32,114 nt of DNA from Bacteroidia bacterium. GTDB taxonomy: Bacteria; Bacteroidota; Bacteroidia; Bacteroidales; Dysgonomonadaceae. Below, piece by piece: positions 27,101-32,114 of the stretch (within the stretch, counting starts at the first letter, position 1; every line of letters begins with the position of its first letter). Under the pieces are notes generated by a model. It did not search any database. It was not told where the DNA came from and saw nothing but the letters and a program-made list of their open reading frames with translations. The translations under genes and the position numbers were made by a program. The DNA is taken from positions 1-32,114 of the forward strand of contig BNXH01000018.1 in NCBI GenBank assembly GCA_025999435.1. Direction: 5' to 3'.

Positions 27101-28104
27101 GATGGCGCCAGCAATGCCGGGGGCTCCACTTTCAAAAGTGCGGTCTCAAACTGTATATCGCCTGCCTCTCCCCTTTTCAGGGTTTTAAATGCTTGCTTGA
27201 TATCCGGGCCGAAGGCGTATTCAAAATCGGCGTTTGTACCGCCCGCAAAAGAGATTTCCCTGCTGTACTGCCTGCCATTAGCCAAAATAGCCTTTACAGA
27301 TACTTCCCGGTTTTCACCCACCGGCACGATAGCTTCGAAAGAGCCGTCTATAGCGGTTACCTGTTTTCCGTCTACATAGTATTTGGTTTGTCCGGCATTC
27401 GTGTCCTGGACATATCCACTTATATAGGCCTTATTGTTATAGCTTGTACCTGTCGAGTTTACCACCAGCGGCGAAGCGTTCGCCCCTTTTTCCACTTCGA
27501 TGGACAAGTTGCTTACCTTATAGCCGTAGCCTGCTGATTCGGGCAGGGAGAACTGGATGCGGTTGTTGCCTTTGATCAGCCATGTCGGATTTAGTTGCTG
27601 CCTTTGCAGGGAAGCCTTATCCGATAGCCTGACCAGGTAGCCCCCTGTTGCCGGACGGTCGTTGATGCTCACAGGGATACCCGTATAATCAGATACTCCT
27701 TCCAGTTCATAGCTTAACCAGACAATATCCTTATCCGAGAGTTCGACGGTGATTCCGACGGTAAAGATATTGTCGGCCGGGTTATCCAGTTGTTTACCCG
27801 CGTAGGAGCCTATAATGCCTTCTTTCTGTGTAGAGAGATATTGTGCTACGGCAGTATTATCATTGCCGGATCCGGCGATGTTGGTTCCATTAACCGGAAC
27901 CTTACTATCCGCCTGCTGCGGATTTGCTATTATAGTCTGTGCATCCCCTGTGGATACAGGCTCGCCCGGAGCTTCCTGCCGTGTGAGGGCAGGAGCTGTG
28001 GTTTGGCTGCCTGTCCCTTTGCCGGAGAACAGCACCGCCCCGAATATCCCGGCGCTTATTACCAGTGCGCCGAGTAATGCGTATCTTTTATTCTTGTGTA
28101 TCAT
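18118..28104 (-). CDS. Full-length SpvB/TcB/Rhs polymorphic toxin with PD-(D/E)xK nuclease-like tip
   Basis: 3328 residues from ATG 28104, 19 nt after the preceding gene. Residues 8-28 (LLGALVISAGIFGAVLFSG) form a membrane anchor or uncleaved signal. An SpvB-type domain is centred at 475-520 (LSYGFEMPPARNGMQPSLGV, GWLGEGWDL). FG-GAP/VCBS repeats with DxNxDGxxD loops lie near 861, 948, 1541, 1668, 1741 and 1834, as in TcB subunits. YD/Rhs repeats run from about 2130 to 3108. LDEETGLYYYGARYYDP and DPTGM (3109-3113) mark the core end and self-cleavage point. The TcB-TcC-like shell is expected to enclose the tip. The 215-residue tip has Asp 3155, Glu 3168 and Lys 3170 (RADLMY...WELKP), a PD-(D/E)xK nuclease signature, and ends in a hydrophobic Gly/Ala-rich segment (3280-3312). 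No T9SS sorting domain. The only complete rhs gene here. Confidence 0.85.
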   Translation of the reverse strand: MIHKNKRYALLGALVISAGIFGAVLFSGKGTGSQTTAPALTRQEAPGEPVSTGDAQTIIANPQQADSKVPVNGTNIAGSGNDNTAVAQYLSTQKEGIIGSYAGKQLDNPADNIFTVGITVELSDKDIVWLSYELEGVSDYTGIPVSINDRPATGGYLVRLSDKASLQRQQLNPTWLIKGNNRIQFSLPESAGYGYKVSNLSIEVEKGANASPLVVNSTGTSYNNKAYISGYVQDTNAGQTKYYVDGKQVTAIDGSFEAIVPVGENREVSVKAILANGRQYSREISFAGGTNADFEYAFGPDIKQAFKTLKRGEAGDIQFETALLKVEPPALLAPSKNITISTLRHIDMAALDMGMSNVTAGHKGYRFLPHGEHFAEGASVTIKYDRTKIPNGFTEDDIKTYYFDLDTKHWVALKLDTIDKKNQLIVSTTTHFTDMINGVIQTPESPETQGFAPTMMNDIKAADPTAKVQVIAPPAANNRGSAGLSYGFEMPPARNGMQPSLGVQYNSDGGSGWLGEGWDLSTPSISVDTRWGVPRWDDSMETETYSFNGSMLVTMDDSGQSSVAHRGDKIARKADRQFYPRNEGSFSKIIRKGNSPANYTWEVTDKSGTKYTYGAVLKGSAKTLNSNKEVIAEWKLTRVEELHGDYIEYVYETVDEPVRGSLTAKAIYLKEVRAGNKGSDPHTVVSLTSTSQKDKKTNSARYGFLTSSNKLLDKVSITFEGETLRSYTFEYKPGAFNTNILTKINHIDSKGEVFASHDIDYYDDVDSKNGYKPFKSDAETWNLHNDGIDAGFINPVANLGVPGFSDKASALGGSVTTSKGISFYAGVGIYNYDQVTKSMTIGGSYNHSSSTTKGLSTLIDINGDGLPDKVYQRGNTVYYRPNISQTSDTDIKYGEEIKVQGISRFMESTSTTNGGGAKANPGFMGMTAVAGVDKSSTSSKTKVYFADVNNDGLPDLVINGKVYFNHIEKDANGNLVPMFTLSSGDTPSPVMGGGVIDDSDTQVDPQEQEELMRNSPMLDVVRVWEAPYSGTVRIEGNVQLQAPAGDYDTDAYEKADGVRTVIQIGSNEVWNKSIAKDDFSSYPAGVSSTTVTKGQKIYFRVQSGADKMSNGAFDQVAWSPVITYTNRTNHLNPNGQGTAIYKASEGYVYSQNKNMRLIAPADVLVAGAFEKPVTSDNVTVRILLANDEMNDDGSVNPAYAQTVVYSREFAWDETHTGELPVSISNTMGGINLKFEVVSQTNIALENVHWKPQVEYNTGTAVYKDYAAVSYSSFASHVAEGQPYVLAADNGMTVTPLFTGLSLPPTQTASGKLLMAVKNVTGLVAKQEVVITNSVVAPGSSINIAAVKAGTIWVEYYVTDKELLAKLGDPAAVITVNGADSTVKVNTFTTRDYDGFGIINRGWGQFVYNATDGRYGNPIIEGLLKLPESENENMDPVSTAFMPMTINHSDEDGLRWTGQNPEAFMADGIINSSRLGEQDVILKNPLEGLATSQTAAGNCIPGSGAFGITLENKSSSTSNMVGALGLTTSSSAGESRTITSFADMNGDGYPDIVTSNQIQFTNPKGGFDGETVSGLGNHRSESKAKSVGLGGNPVHAASVISAGAKYIAAKNNQKAVNNDKQSTDEQKADAAKKSKEALTAIETAQNQKPPLSGSIEVPWNEDEAVETFMDVNGDGLPDKILSDKKIRLNLGYGFTEAIDWDIEKLDGGKSTTVNAGLGYDFGGSSISAGFGLTTTTSNSNYTFIDLNSDGLTDKVWKDGDNIYVSFNTGNGFTTPVIWQGMNNINKSASTAESLNASYTQVIPITIPPSPVPILKIALNGGANTGKSMSRTTMELRDVDGDGFPEIVSSDEDGKMTVYRSTIARTNKLKSVNNPLGGSFTVDYTRSQATYDHPGGKWVMHSVEVNDGLKDDGANMKTVFDYQEGRQERHEREFLGFGKVTTMNIDTEAQEENTVYRKAILQYDVNSVYTAGNQLRSVVEDASGNKFTESLNEYYSYKLTPSADTYSFTADDNICTDRAIAFTPVKYTKSVVYEGQADGMVANESFYEYYLNGNYGDLKNYKYSDKGTLGSNGTGAYNYMTAVQYTHNTAKHIFGLPVRVQVTGSDGVVYRRTEAAYDLNYANHLTKVTQTLDESGNKAVIDIEYDKYGNITKKTLPANYKGQRMWYKYLYDRDYNMYVERVEDAFGYRSEMEGYDYRFGIPLVTRDMNGYTLETTIDHMGRVETITGPNEQVLGLPYTIKFEYNTPSGFPKGEEFSPLYAVTKHYDPQNPNDDLETVTFVDGFGRAVQVKKDGVITETTNGTNPVDRKVMIVSGRAKFDPFGRVREAFYPVFENMGSKTVFNPAFDNITPTTTEYDVMDRAIKTILPDNSESLMEYGLQLSTNGGAGGGLLVTTVTDAMGGKQSTFTNGSGLAVKTEQYSGPDGTITTRFEFDPVNQLLKAIDNGNNETVSAYDMAGRRTQVTHPASGKTSFKYDNVSNLLSKQTANLEKEDKSITYDYDYSRLTAITYPDHPENNVKYTYGNKNASNNRVGRLMLQEDGSGAQEFFYGRLGEMTKVRRTLIIPNQAIATYVTQWKYDSWNRLEEMIYPDEEKITYSYNTAGLLESVKGEKAYSYNYVNKLGYDKFEQRTYMKYCNGAETNYSYDPQRRRLENLMVISGKDTRKQIMNNNYTFDAVDNVLSVVNTAPVPQAATGMGGQMSHTYNYDGLYRLTSATGTFTGVNITANNPKTASYTLEMQYDNLHNITSKKQHIQQKGIQFDGVLKAGYDLSYNYENNPFQISTLEDENYRTEGTDAQELTRKDHKYEYDANGNLVYINTERPKKDGTQTPKSAERKLLWDEENRLEAIDDNGFVSNYWYDAAGERTVKTSGESQQMYVNSVFSGGDTQTANFTAYINPYLVVSKGGSYTKHIYIGSQRIVSKLGDLDSYGSDPRRIEYAGSNVDGAKVDYADKYKALQQTIKDNYAKFEVPYYGKDNDDYVNGQGFCCDNTPKLKSFSPSQNDNPELYQYYYHSDHLGSSSLITNLDGETVQHIEYVPFGEVFIEERNNTWNTPYLFNAKELDEETGLYYYGARYYDPRISLWLSADPLQEKYPNISTYAYTFQNPVRYTDPTGMDGIDGEPWNVVGIKAHMALAGHMSLKPNWKAEFRFYDNTRADLMYFGATTGSIWELKPVSYKKPYKFEMAKIQLNGYVIQANFQNEGSLMWYPGTSSGNPVPFEGTLKLEDDSHNYSYWVGDAKAGIIFYIVEPKKIQPNPVLQPIKETEPSWSPQMPKLKAPDAKTVGILGAITAIGAALLTAGETAVNILFPVVIVNPEMYQQNGIPQEGQVY
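18766..21060 (-). repeat. Long Rhs-core direct repeat (copy in the full-length gene)
   Basis: C-terminal core of the full-length rhs gene, repeated at 9754-12050, 13334-15236 (partial) and 6253-7077 (partial). Translations are near-identical over hundreds of residues. This is the natural target for recombination with displaced tips. Confidence 0.85.
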
Positions 28105-28123
28105 AATATTCTCTTTTTTTTCG

Positions 28124-31100
28124 TTATTGGACGATGGCCTTCTGTGTATATTCCCCGTTCGCGGTTATCGCTTTGACGATGTAGACGCCGCCGCGCTGTA
28201 CGGTTAGTTCCGCCTGTTGCTCCGCCTGCGGCGAAGTATTATCCTTTTTCGAGGCCGGGTTGCCCGCCAGGTCGTAGGCCACGAAGGTGACCGCCTGAGG
28301 CGTATCCAGGCTTAATGCCGCCTTGATGGTGTAGGTTCCCGCCGTGCTCATTACCGACAGCCTGGCGTTATGGTCCGCCCTGGCTTGTTGCTGTACTGCC
28401 ACAGGTTGCGCATAACAGTCCACCTCCAGGACAACGGTTTGCAGGAAGCTGTCCCCGGAGGAACTTTCCAGGGCGAGGTTGTCGGTAACGACCCAGGTGG
28501 CTGTGGCAGCCATCCGGTTGAACTTCAGGTTGTAGATACCCCCCGAGAAGACTTCCGCTACCGCATAGTTATAGGCCAGGCGGTCTGCGGTAGGGATGTC
28601 CAGTGAATAGATCTCTACTTCATTGAGCTTGTAATAGATTTTGTTGGCAACCCGTTCCACGCGGATACGGTCACCCGGGGTAGTACTTGCCAGTGGCACT
28701 GTGGATACCGCACCCCCTTCGATGCGGTACAGCTGCCCGTTATCACAGGACAGGCCGTAGCCGATTGTCATTGTACCCGGGTTGCTTTGCAGCGAGGCGG
28801 ATGTCTTCATGCCTGCCATTGCCCGTGTGTTTGCAGCTACCGTCCATTCCAGCCAGGCGTTGGCCGTGGAATTGAAATAGGTCGAGGCCAGGGCCTTGTT
28901 CACGTAATTGCCTGCCTGTTTCGCATACAGGTTAAAACCTCCGGCTTCCGCAAGTGTCAGGTCGTAGGTACCTGCCGCCAGATTTTTGATGCCCAGCGAG
29001 TCTTCGAAGAACATGCCTTTTTGTTCTTCCCTGGTATCTTTGTTAATCAGGCTGTAGGTGAAGGCTTTAAAGCCCTGCTTGATCTTGATGTTGACCTGCC
29101 CGTTTTGTTGGAGTACCTCATCGATACATTCCGGGGACTTTTGTGTGACCACTGCTACCAGGTTGGACTGGCGGTAGCCGAAGGTAAACATGTCCTTCCC
29201 GTTGCCGTCGCTGTCCCAGAATATATTGTTGAAAATAATTTTATAGCGGGATTCGTCCAAATCGTCTGCCGGGATATATTCCACATCCGGGGATGAAAAA
29301 TCACCCGTCCCCGTGCGGTCGATCACCAGGTAGCTTTTGCCTCCTGTGCGGTAGCTGCTGAACTCCGAGGCCCGTTGGGTGATATAGGAGAGTTCCAGCT
29401 TGTTGCCCGTATCCGAGAAGCCGCCGTAGCGGATGTCGGAGAGGGTGATATCATCATTGTTGTATTTGTCGATCAGGATGCTACCGTAGTAAGTATTGTT
29501 CTCATCGGCAGGGTCAATTTCTATATTGTAGGTGTAGAGGCGCGTGCCGTTGACACGTAGGTAGACGGTATTACCGTCCTTGCCCACTTCTATTTTCTGG
29601 TTGGTGTAAACGGTTGCTATCGCCGTGGTTTGCCTGACACCTTTAATGATCTTATAGACCAGGCCTGCGTAGGACATATAGTAGCCGTAATCGTTCGACC
29701 CGCTTGTAACCTGCGGGTTATTTGTCCCGAACTTAACGGTCAGCGGCCCACGCCGGGTACTGGTGATCGTCCATGAAAAATACCCGTCCTTTTCCAATAG
29801 CGGGGTGCGCGTGACCAGAGAGCCGGAGGTTTCCGCCGAGCTGCCGGCTTTGACAGCTTTCGTCTTAAAGCCTTCGGTATAAACGTCCAGGTTTTGTGTG
29901 TTCCACTCTATGGTCTGCCCTTGATGTCCTGCCGGTTCCATATTGGTGCCAAGCAGCCAGCGGCGGCCCATCAGCCTGATGCCGTTAGCCCCTTCTATTG
30001 TGGAGGCAGCCAACGGCTGGTCGTTGTCCCCGAAGAGAGCATAGTTGCCTTCCCCGATAGGGCTGGCTTCCTGCCGTCCGATAACCAGCAGGCGGTAACG
30101 GTTGGGCTGGTTATAGGAGTTGTTCCCGTCGAATGAATCGTACAGGTTGCCGTAGGCCTCCGAATAATAGGGGGCTTCTTCGTAAGAGGTGGTAGCGTTT
30201 TTCTGGTAAAGCCCGCTTAAACCATCGCGCCCGTAACCGGTAACGCGTGTGTTAAATCCCCGGTTGGCGTCCGTATCCCAAAGCAGCTGTTCACGGCTGC
30301 CAATGTAGGACATGTCCAGGGTCAGGCCGTACTTGACGGCCAGGTAGGTTTCCGCCCTGCGCCGTTCCATAGGAGTCAGTACGCGGTTGTAGATGATGAA
30401 CTCGGGTGTATAGCCGTAAAAAGCCCGGTTATTCAGGGCCGATGTGTTAAAAGTCGATGTATTAACGGGATAGGCCGGGTGGAAAATCTCCCCGATGCCG
30501 ATTACCGCCTTGTCTTTTTCTCCCCACAGCGATGTATTGGGCTGCAAGGCCCGTGCATAGGTCGTTACCCGCAGGGAGCGCTCGCGGAACTTATTGACCG
30601 TCGGCTCCGGGCTGGAAGCCTTGTAGAGCAGGTCGTAACCGTACTGTGAACCGTAATCGAAAATACCGCGGGAGCTTTCGTTGCTGTGAATGAACTTGTC
30701 TTTGGTAAAGATATAACCCTGTCCGGGGCGCCCGTTGAGCACATAAAGGAACATATCCTGGTCGAAGGCGCCGTAATCCGGTCCCCAGACAGAGATAATA
30801 GTCGCCTGAGACAGGTTGGTTTTGTTTATAAGGAACTGCTTGGCGGCGGAAACCTCGCTCAGGTCCATCGCCGGGTTGAAGTTGTAAGTGCGTACCTGGG
30901 TGCGAAGCAGGGTATACTCGCTGCCGTAGAGCGGGCCACGTGAATCGTATAACCTTAGTACGGTGGAATCTCCGGCGAAATCACGCCACAGGTAACGCCC
31001 CTGCATGTCGGCGGTTTGCGGCACCGACTTGAACCAGACCTCGGGGGAGGTCACTCCGCCGGGGGAAGGTGTCTGCGCCCCCAGCCCGACTGCTGCCAGT

Positions 31101-31135
31101 AGCAATAGCAGAAGGAAAAATAATCGATACTTCAT
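28124..31135 (-). CDS. Secreted protein with LamG-like modules and T9SS-type C-terminus, upstream partner of the Rhs toxin
   Basis: 1003 residues from ATG 31135. Signal peptide LFFLLLLLLAAVGLGAQ, cleaved near residue 20. The region around 210-290 contains FIIYNRVLTPMERRRAETYLAVKYGLTL, a signature common in large Bacteroidota surface proteins with LamG-like folds (DUF8202-type, from memory). Two related beta-sandwich modules follow, at about 475-570 (YYMSYAGLVYKIIKG...VYLRVNGTRLYTYNI) and 785-880 (LSCDNGQLYRIEGG...IYYKLNEVEIYSLDI). The last 75 residues (TYTIKAAL, VAYDLAGN, GGVYIVKAITANGEYTQKAI) look like a T9SS type A sorting domain. It is the first gene of the operon; the giant Rhs toxin starts 19 nt after its stop. 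It is clearly more GC-rich than the toxin tips. A role in secretion or surface display of the toxin is inferred from position. Confidence 0.75.
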   Translation of the reverse strand: MKYRLFFLLLLLLAAVGLGAQTPSPGGVTSPEVWFKSVPQTADMQGRYLWRDFAGDSTVLRLYDSRGPLYGSEYTLLRTQVRTYNFNPAMDLSEVSAAKQFLINKTNLSQATIISVWGPDYGAFDQDMFLYVLNGRPGQGYIFTKDKFIHSNESSRGIFDYGSQYGYDLLYKASSPEPTVNKFRERSLRVTTYARALQPNTSLWGEKDKAVIGIGEIFHPAYPVNTSTFNTSALNNRAFYGYTPEFIIYNRVLTPMERRRAETYLAVKYGLTLDMSYIGSREQLLWDTDANRGFNTRVTGYGRDGLSGLYQKNATTSYEEAPYYSEAYGNLYDSFDGNNSYNQPNRYRLLVIGRQEASPIGEGNYALFGDNDQPLAASTIEGANGIRLMGRRWLLGTNMEPAGHQGQTIEWNTQNLDVYTEGFKTKAVKAGSSAETSGSLVTRTPLLEKDGYFSWTITSTRRGPLTVKFGTNNPQVTSGSNDYGYYMSYAGLVYKIIKGVRQTTAIATVYTNQKIEVGKDGNTVYLRVNGTRLYTYNIEIDPADENNTYYGSILIDKYNNDDITLSDIRYGGFSDTGNKLELSYITQRASEFSSYRTGGKSYLVIDRTGTGDFSSPDVEYIPADDLDESRYKIIFNNIFWDSDGNGKDMFTFGYRQSNLVAVVTQKSPECIDEVLQQNGQVNIKIKQGFKAFTYSLINKDTREEQKGMFFEDSLGIKNLAAGTYDLTLAEAGGFNLYAKQAGNYVNKALASTYFNSTANAWLEWTVAANTRAMAGMKTSASLQSNPGTMTIGYGLSCDNGQLYRIEGGAVSTVPLASTTPGDRIRVERVANKIYYKLNEVEIYSLDIPTADRLAYNYAVAEVFSGGIYNLKFNRMAATATWVVTDNLALESSSGDSFLQTVVLEVDCYAQPVAVQQQARADHNARLSVMSTAGTYTIKAALSLDTPQAVTFVAYDLAGNPASKKDNTSPQAEQQAELTVQRGGVYIVKAITANGEYTQKAIVQ

Positions 31136-31255
31136 AAAGATATTTTATTATTGATTGGTATGAATAAATGCTGACAGTCAAAAAATGAGAATGCAAAAAA
31201 CCTTCCGGCAGATTATTTCCACCGGCAGAAGCACGTAAACATATAAAAGAGTAAA

Positions 31256-31279
31256 CCGGGACTATACGCTAAAGTCCGG
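31256..31279 (-). promoter_or_regulatory. Hairpin in the likely 5' leader of the Rhs operon
   Basis: CCGGGACT (31256-31263) and AGTCCGG (31273-31279) pair with one bulge. On the minus strand the stem is followed by TTTACTCTTTT. About 120 nt before the start codon, it could be an attenuator or terminator. Confidence 0.3.
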
Positions 31280-31659
31280 CAGTGTGGATTGTGAGGGGTA
31301 GAAGTAGTTTCATAAGCGTTACATTTAAAAGGTTTTAGATTTACCTTAATTGTTATCCGTAGAATGATAGATTTCCAGTTCCCAAATTCCGGTTATATTA
31401 TCATATAACCGATATCAAACATTTAACAAAAACAGGTTAAATAATGTCATGAATGTACTAAAATTTAACAAACTGCACAATATATTTAGACTTATTTGTA
31501 TAATATTATTGGACTTATGTTTTAATACATTAACAGACAAACGATTATTTATTAGAACACTCTGTAATTTAGATTGGTTTTAAATAAAAAGCGCAATTTA
31601 TATTCAACGGGGGTTATCGTGAAAAAAGAATAAAAATACGTCATCCCATGCGTTACGAT

Positions 31660-31688
31660 AAAGGACGAAGACCAAAGCTTCGCCCTTT
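31660..31688 (+). terminator. Possible terminator hairpin
   Basis: Arms 31660-31670 (aaaggacgaag) and 31678-31688 (cttcgcccttt) pair with one mismatch and are followed by tgtcttatct. No gene ends next to it in this window, so it may insulate the operon or the insertion sequence. Confidence 0.35.
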
Positions 31689-31825
31689 GTCTTATCTATC
31701 CTAAAGAATCCACTCATGACAGATAGTTTATCATACACAACATGTACTTGAATGATGGCTTACAGAAAGCTTACGTTGTGATGACACTCAAAAGTGAATG
31801 ATTAAAATCAAGTGCTTATTGCACA

Positions 31826-31867
31826 AAATAGAACCTGATATTTTGTGATTGTAATCAGATTCTATTT
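31826..31867. repeat. 14-bp imperfect inverted repeat
   Basis: aaatagaacctgat (31826-31839) and atcagattctattt (31854-31867) pair with one mismatch around a 14-nt spacer. A second, shorter stem (ccggtgc/gcatcgg) lies at about 31875-31895. Both are upstream of the transposase promoter and may belong to the insertion sequence or be a terminator. Confidence 0.45.
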
Positions 31868-31928
31868 CTCTAATCCGGTGCATTTTGTCGCATCGGATTT
31901 TATATATATTCGACTTTGTTGCAACGGT

Positions 31929-31960
31929 ATTGTAAAAGAAGGGTTACAGGTGTATTTTTG
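31929..31960 (+). promoter_or_regulatory. Bacteroidota-type promoter for the transposase
   Basis: A TATTTTTG box at 31953-31960 fits the TAnnTTTG -7 consensus exactly. ATTG at 31929-31932 is a partial -33 box with a 20-nt spacer. The ATG at 31988 would leave a leader of about 20 nt. Confidence 0.5.
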
Positions 31961-31987
31961 TATTTGCAAATTCAAAAAAGTAGATAT

Positions 31988-32114
31988 ATGAGTACCTCAC
32001 CGATAACCCAGATCAAAGATAAATATAAAATCAAGAATTGGCAAGCGTATAACAAAAGTTTGTGCCAACGCGGCAGTTTAACCTTATGGTTGGACGAATC
32101 AATAATGGAAGAAT
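31988..32114 (+). mobile_element. IS5-like transposase, N-terminal part (cut by window end)
   Basis: ATG 31988 opens a frame that runs to the window end (42 codons). The product has KIKNWQAYNKSLCQRGSLTL, matching the N-terminal pattern of IS5-family DDE transposases (NWxxYNxxLxxRGSLTxW). The catalytic residues lie outside the window, so completeness cannot be judged. It points away from the Rhs operon and has its own promoter. The left terminal inverted repeat was not identified. Confidence 0.75.

Larger units (their letters stand above)
31136..31928. other. AT-rich non-coding region upstream of the Rhs operon
   Basis: About 790 bp without a credible gene on either strand. It should contain the promoter of the minus-strand operon, but I found no exact TAnnTTTG with a well-spaced -33 box on that strand. 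Several hairpins are listed separately. One end of the adjacent insertion sequence probably lies here, but I could not define its terminal repeat. Confidence 0.6.

Noticed and set aside
30981..31196. Small minus-strand frame overlapping the start of the 1003-residue protein
   Set aside because: Out of frame with the signal-peptide-bearing gene and without coding features.
31136..31330. Promoter for the Rhs operon from CAAA-like motifs on the plus strand (TTTG on minus)
   Set aside because: No pair matched TAnnTTTG with a -33 box at about 19-21 nt; AT-rich near matches were too loose to call.

Overview
The window looks like an accessory toxin-immunity island from a Bacteroidota (probably Bacteroidales) chromosome. 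Three things suggest this: two proteins end in type IX secretion (T9SS) type A-like sorting domains; several proteins combine FN3 or LamG-like modules with SpvB, TcB or Rhs modules in ways typical of the phylum; and a Bacteroidota-style -7 box (TATTTTTG) precedes a transposase. The genus is not assigned. No tRNA, rRNA or CRISPR array was seen.

Plus strand, 1-6242: the 3' end of a T9SS-sorted protein is followed by a 1717-residue secreted polymorphic toxin (N-terminal beta-rich region, FN3, a zinc-metallopeptidase domain, a hydrophobic pre-toxin region and a variable AT-rich tip). An immunity-like gene starts 3 nt after the toxin stop.

Minus strand, 31135 down to about 6250: a 1003-residue protein with a T9SS-like C-terminus is followed after 19 nt by a 3328-residue SpvB/TcB/Rhs toxin with a PD-(D/E)xK nuclease-like tip, then a 390-residue putative immunity protein. 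Downstream lie five displaced 3' ends of rhs genes in tandem. (1) A second PD-(D/E)xK tip with a DUF4304-like immunity protein. (2) A long Rhs core with an L,D-transpeptidase-like tip and a secreted YwqK/MORN-like immunity protein. (3) A long Rhs core with a metzincin-like tip and a secreted immunity protein. (4) A short Rhs end with an unrecognised tip and a DUF3997-like secreted immunity protein. (5) An Rhs core fragment with no tip, which runs out 10 bp from the stop of the plus-strand immunity gene.

How the parts may work together (inference): the full-length rhs gene probably encodes the active toxin. The displaced tips, which share up to about 2.3 kb of near-identical core with it, would be a reservoir for tip switching by homologous recombination while their immunity genes retain protection. 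Immunity proteins paired with nuclease-like tips lack signal peptides, while those paired with envelope-type enzyme tips have them. Two cassettes share a roughly 150-bp leader with three hairpins, one showing compensatory changes, and a strong AGGAGGT ribosome-binding site. Both toxin loci have the same order: T9SS-sorted partner, giant toxin, immunity.

The right end, 31136-32114, is about 850 bp of AT-rich non-coding DNA with hairpins, then a promoter and the 5' end of an IS5-like transposase.
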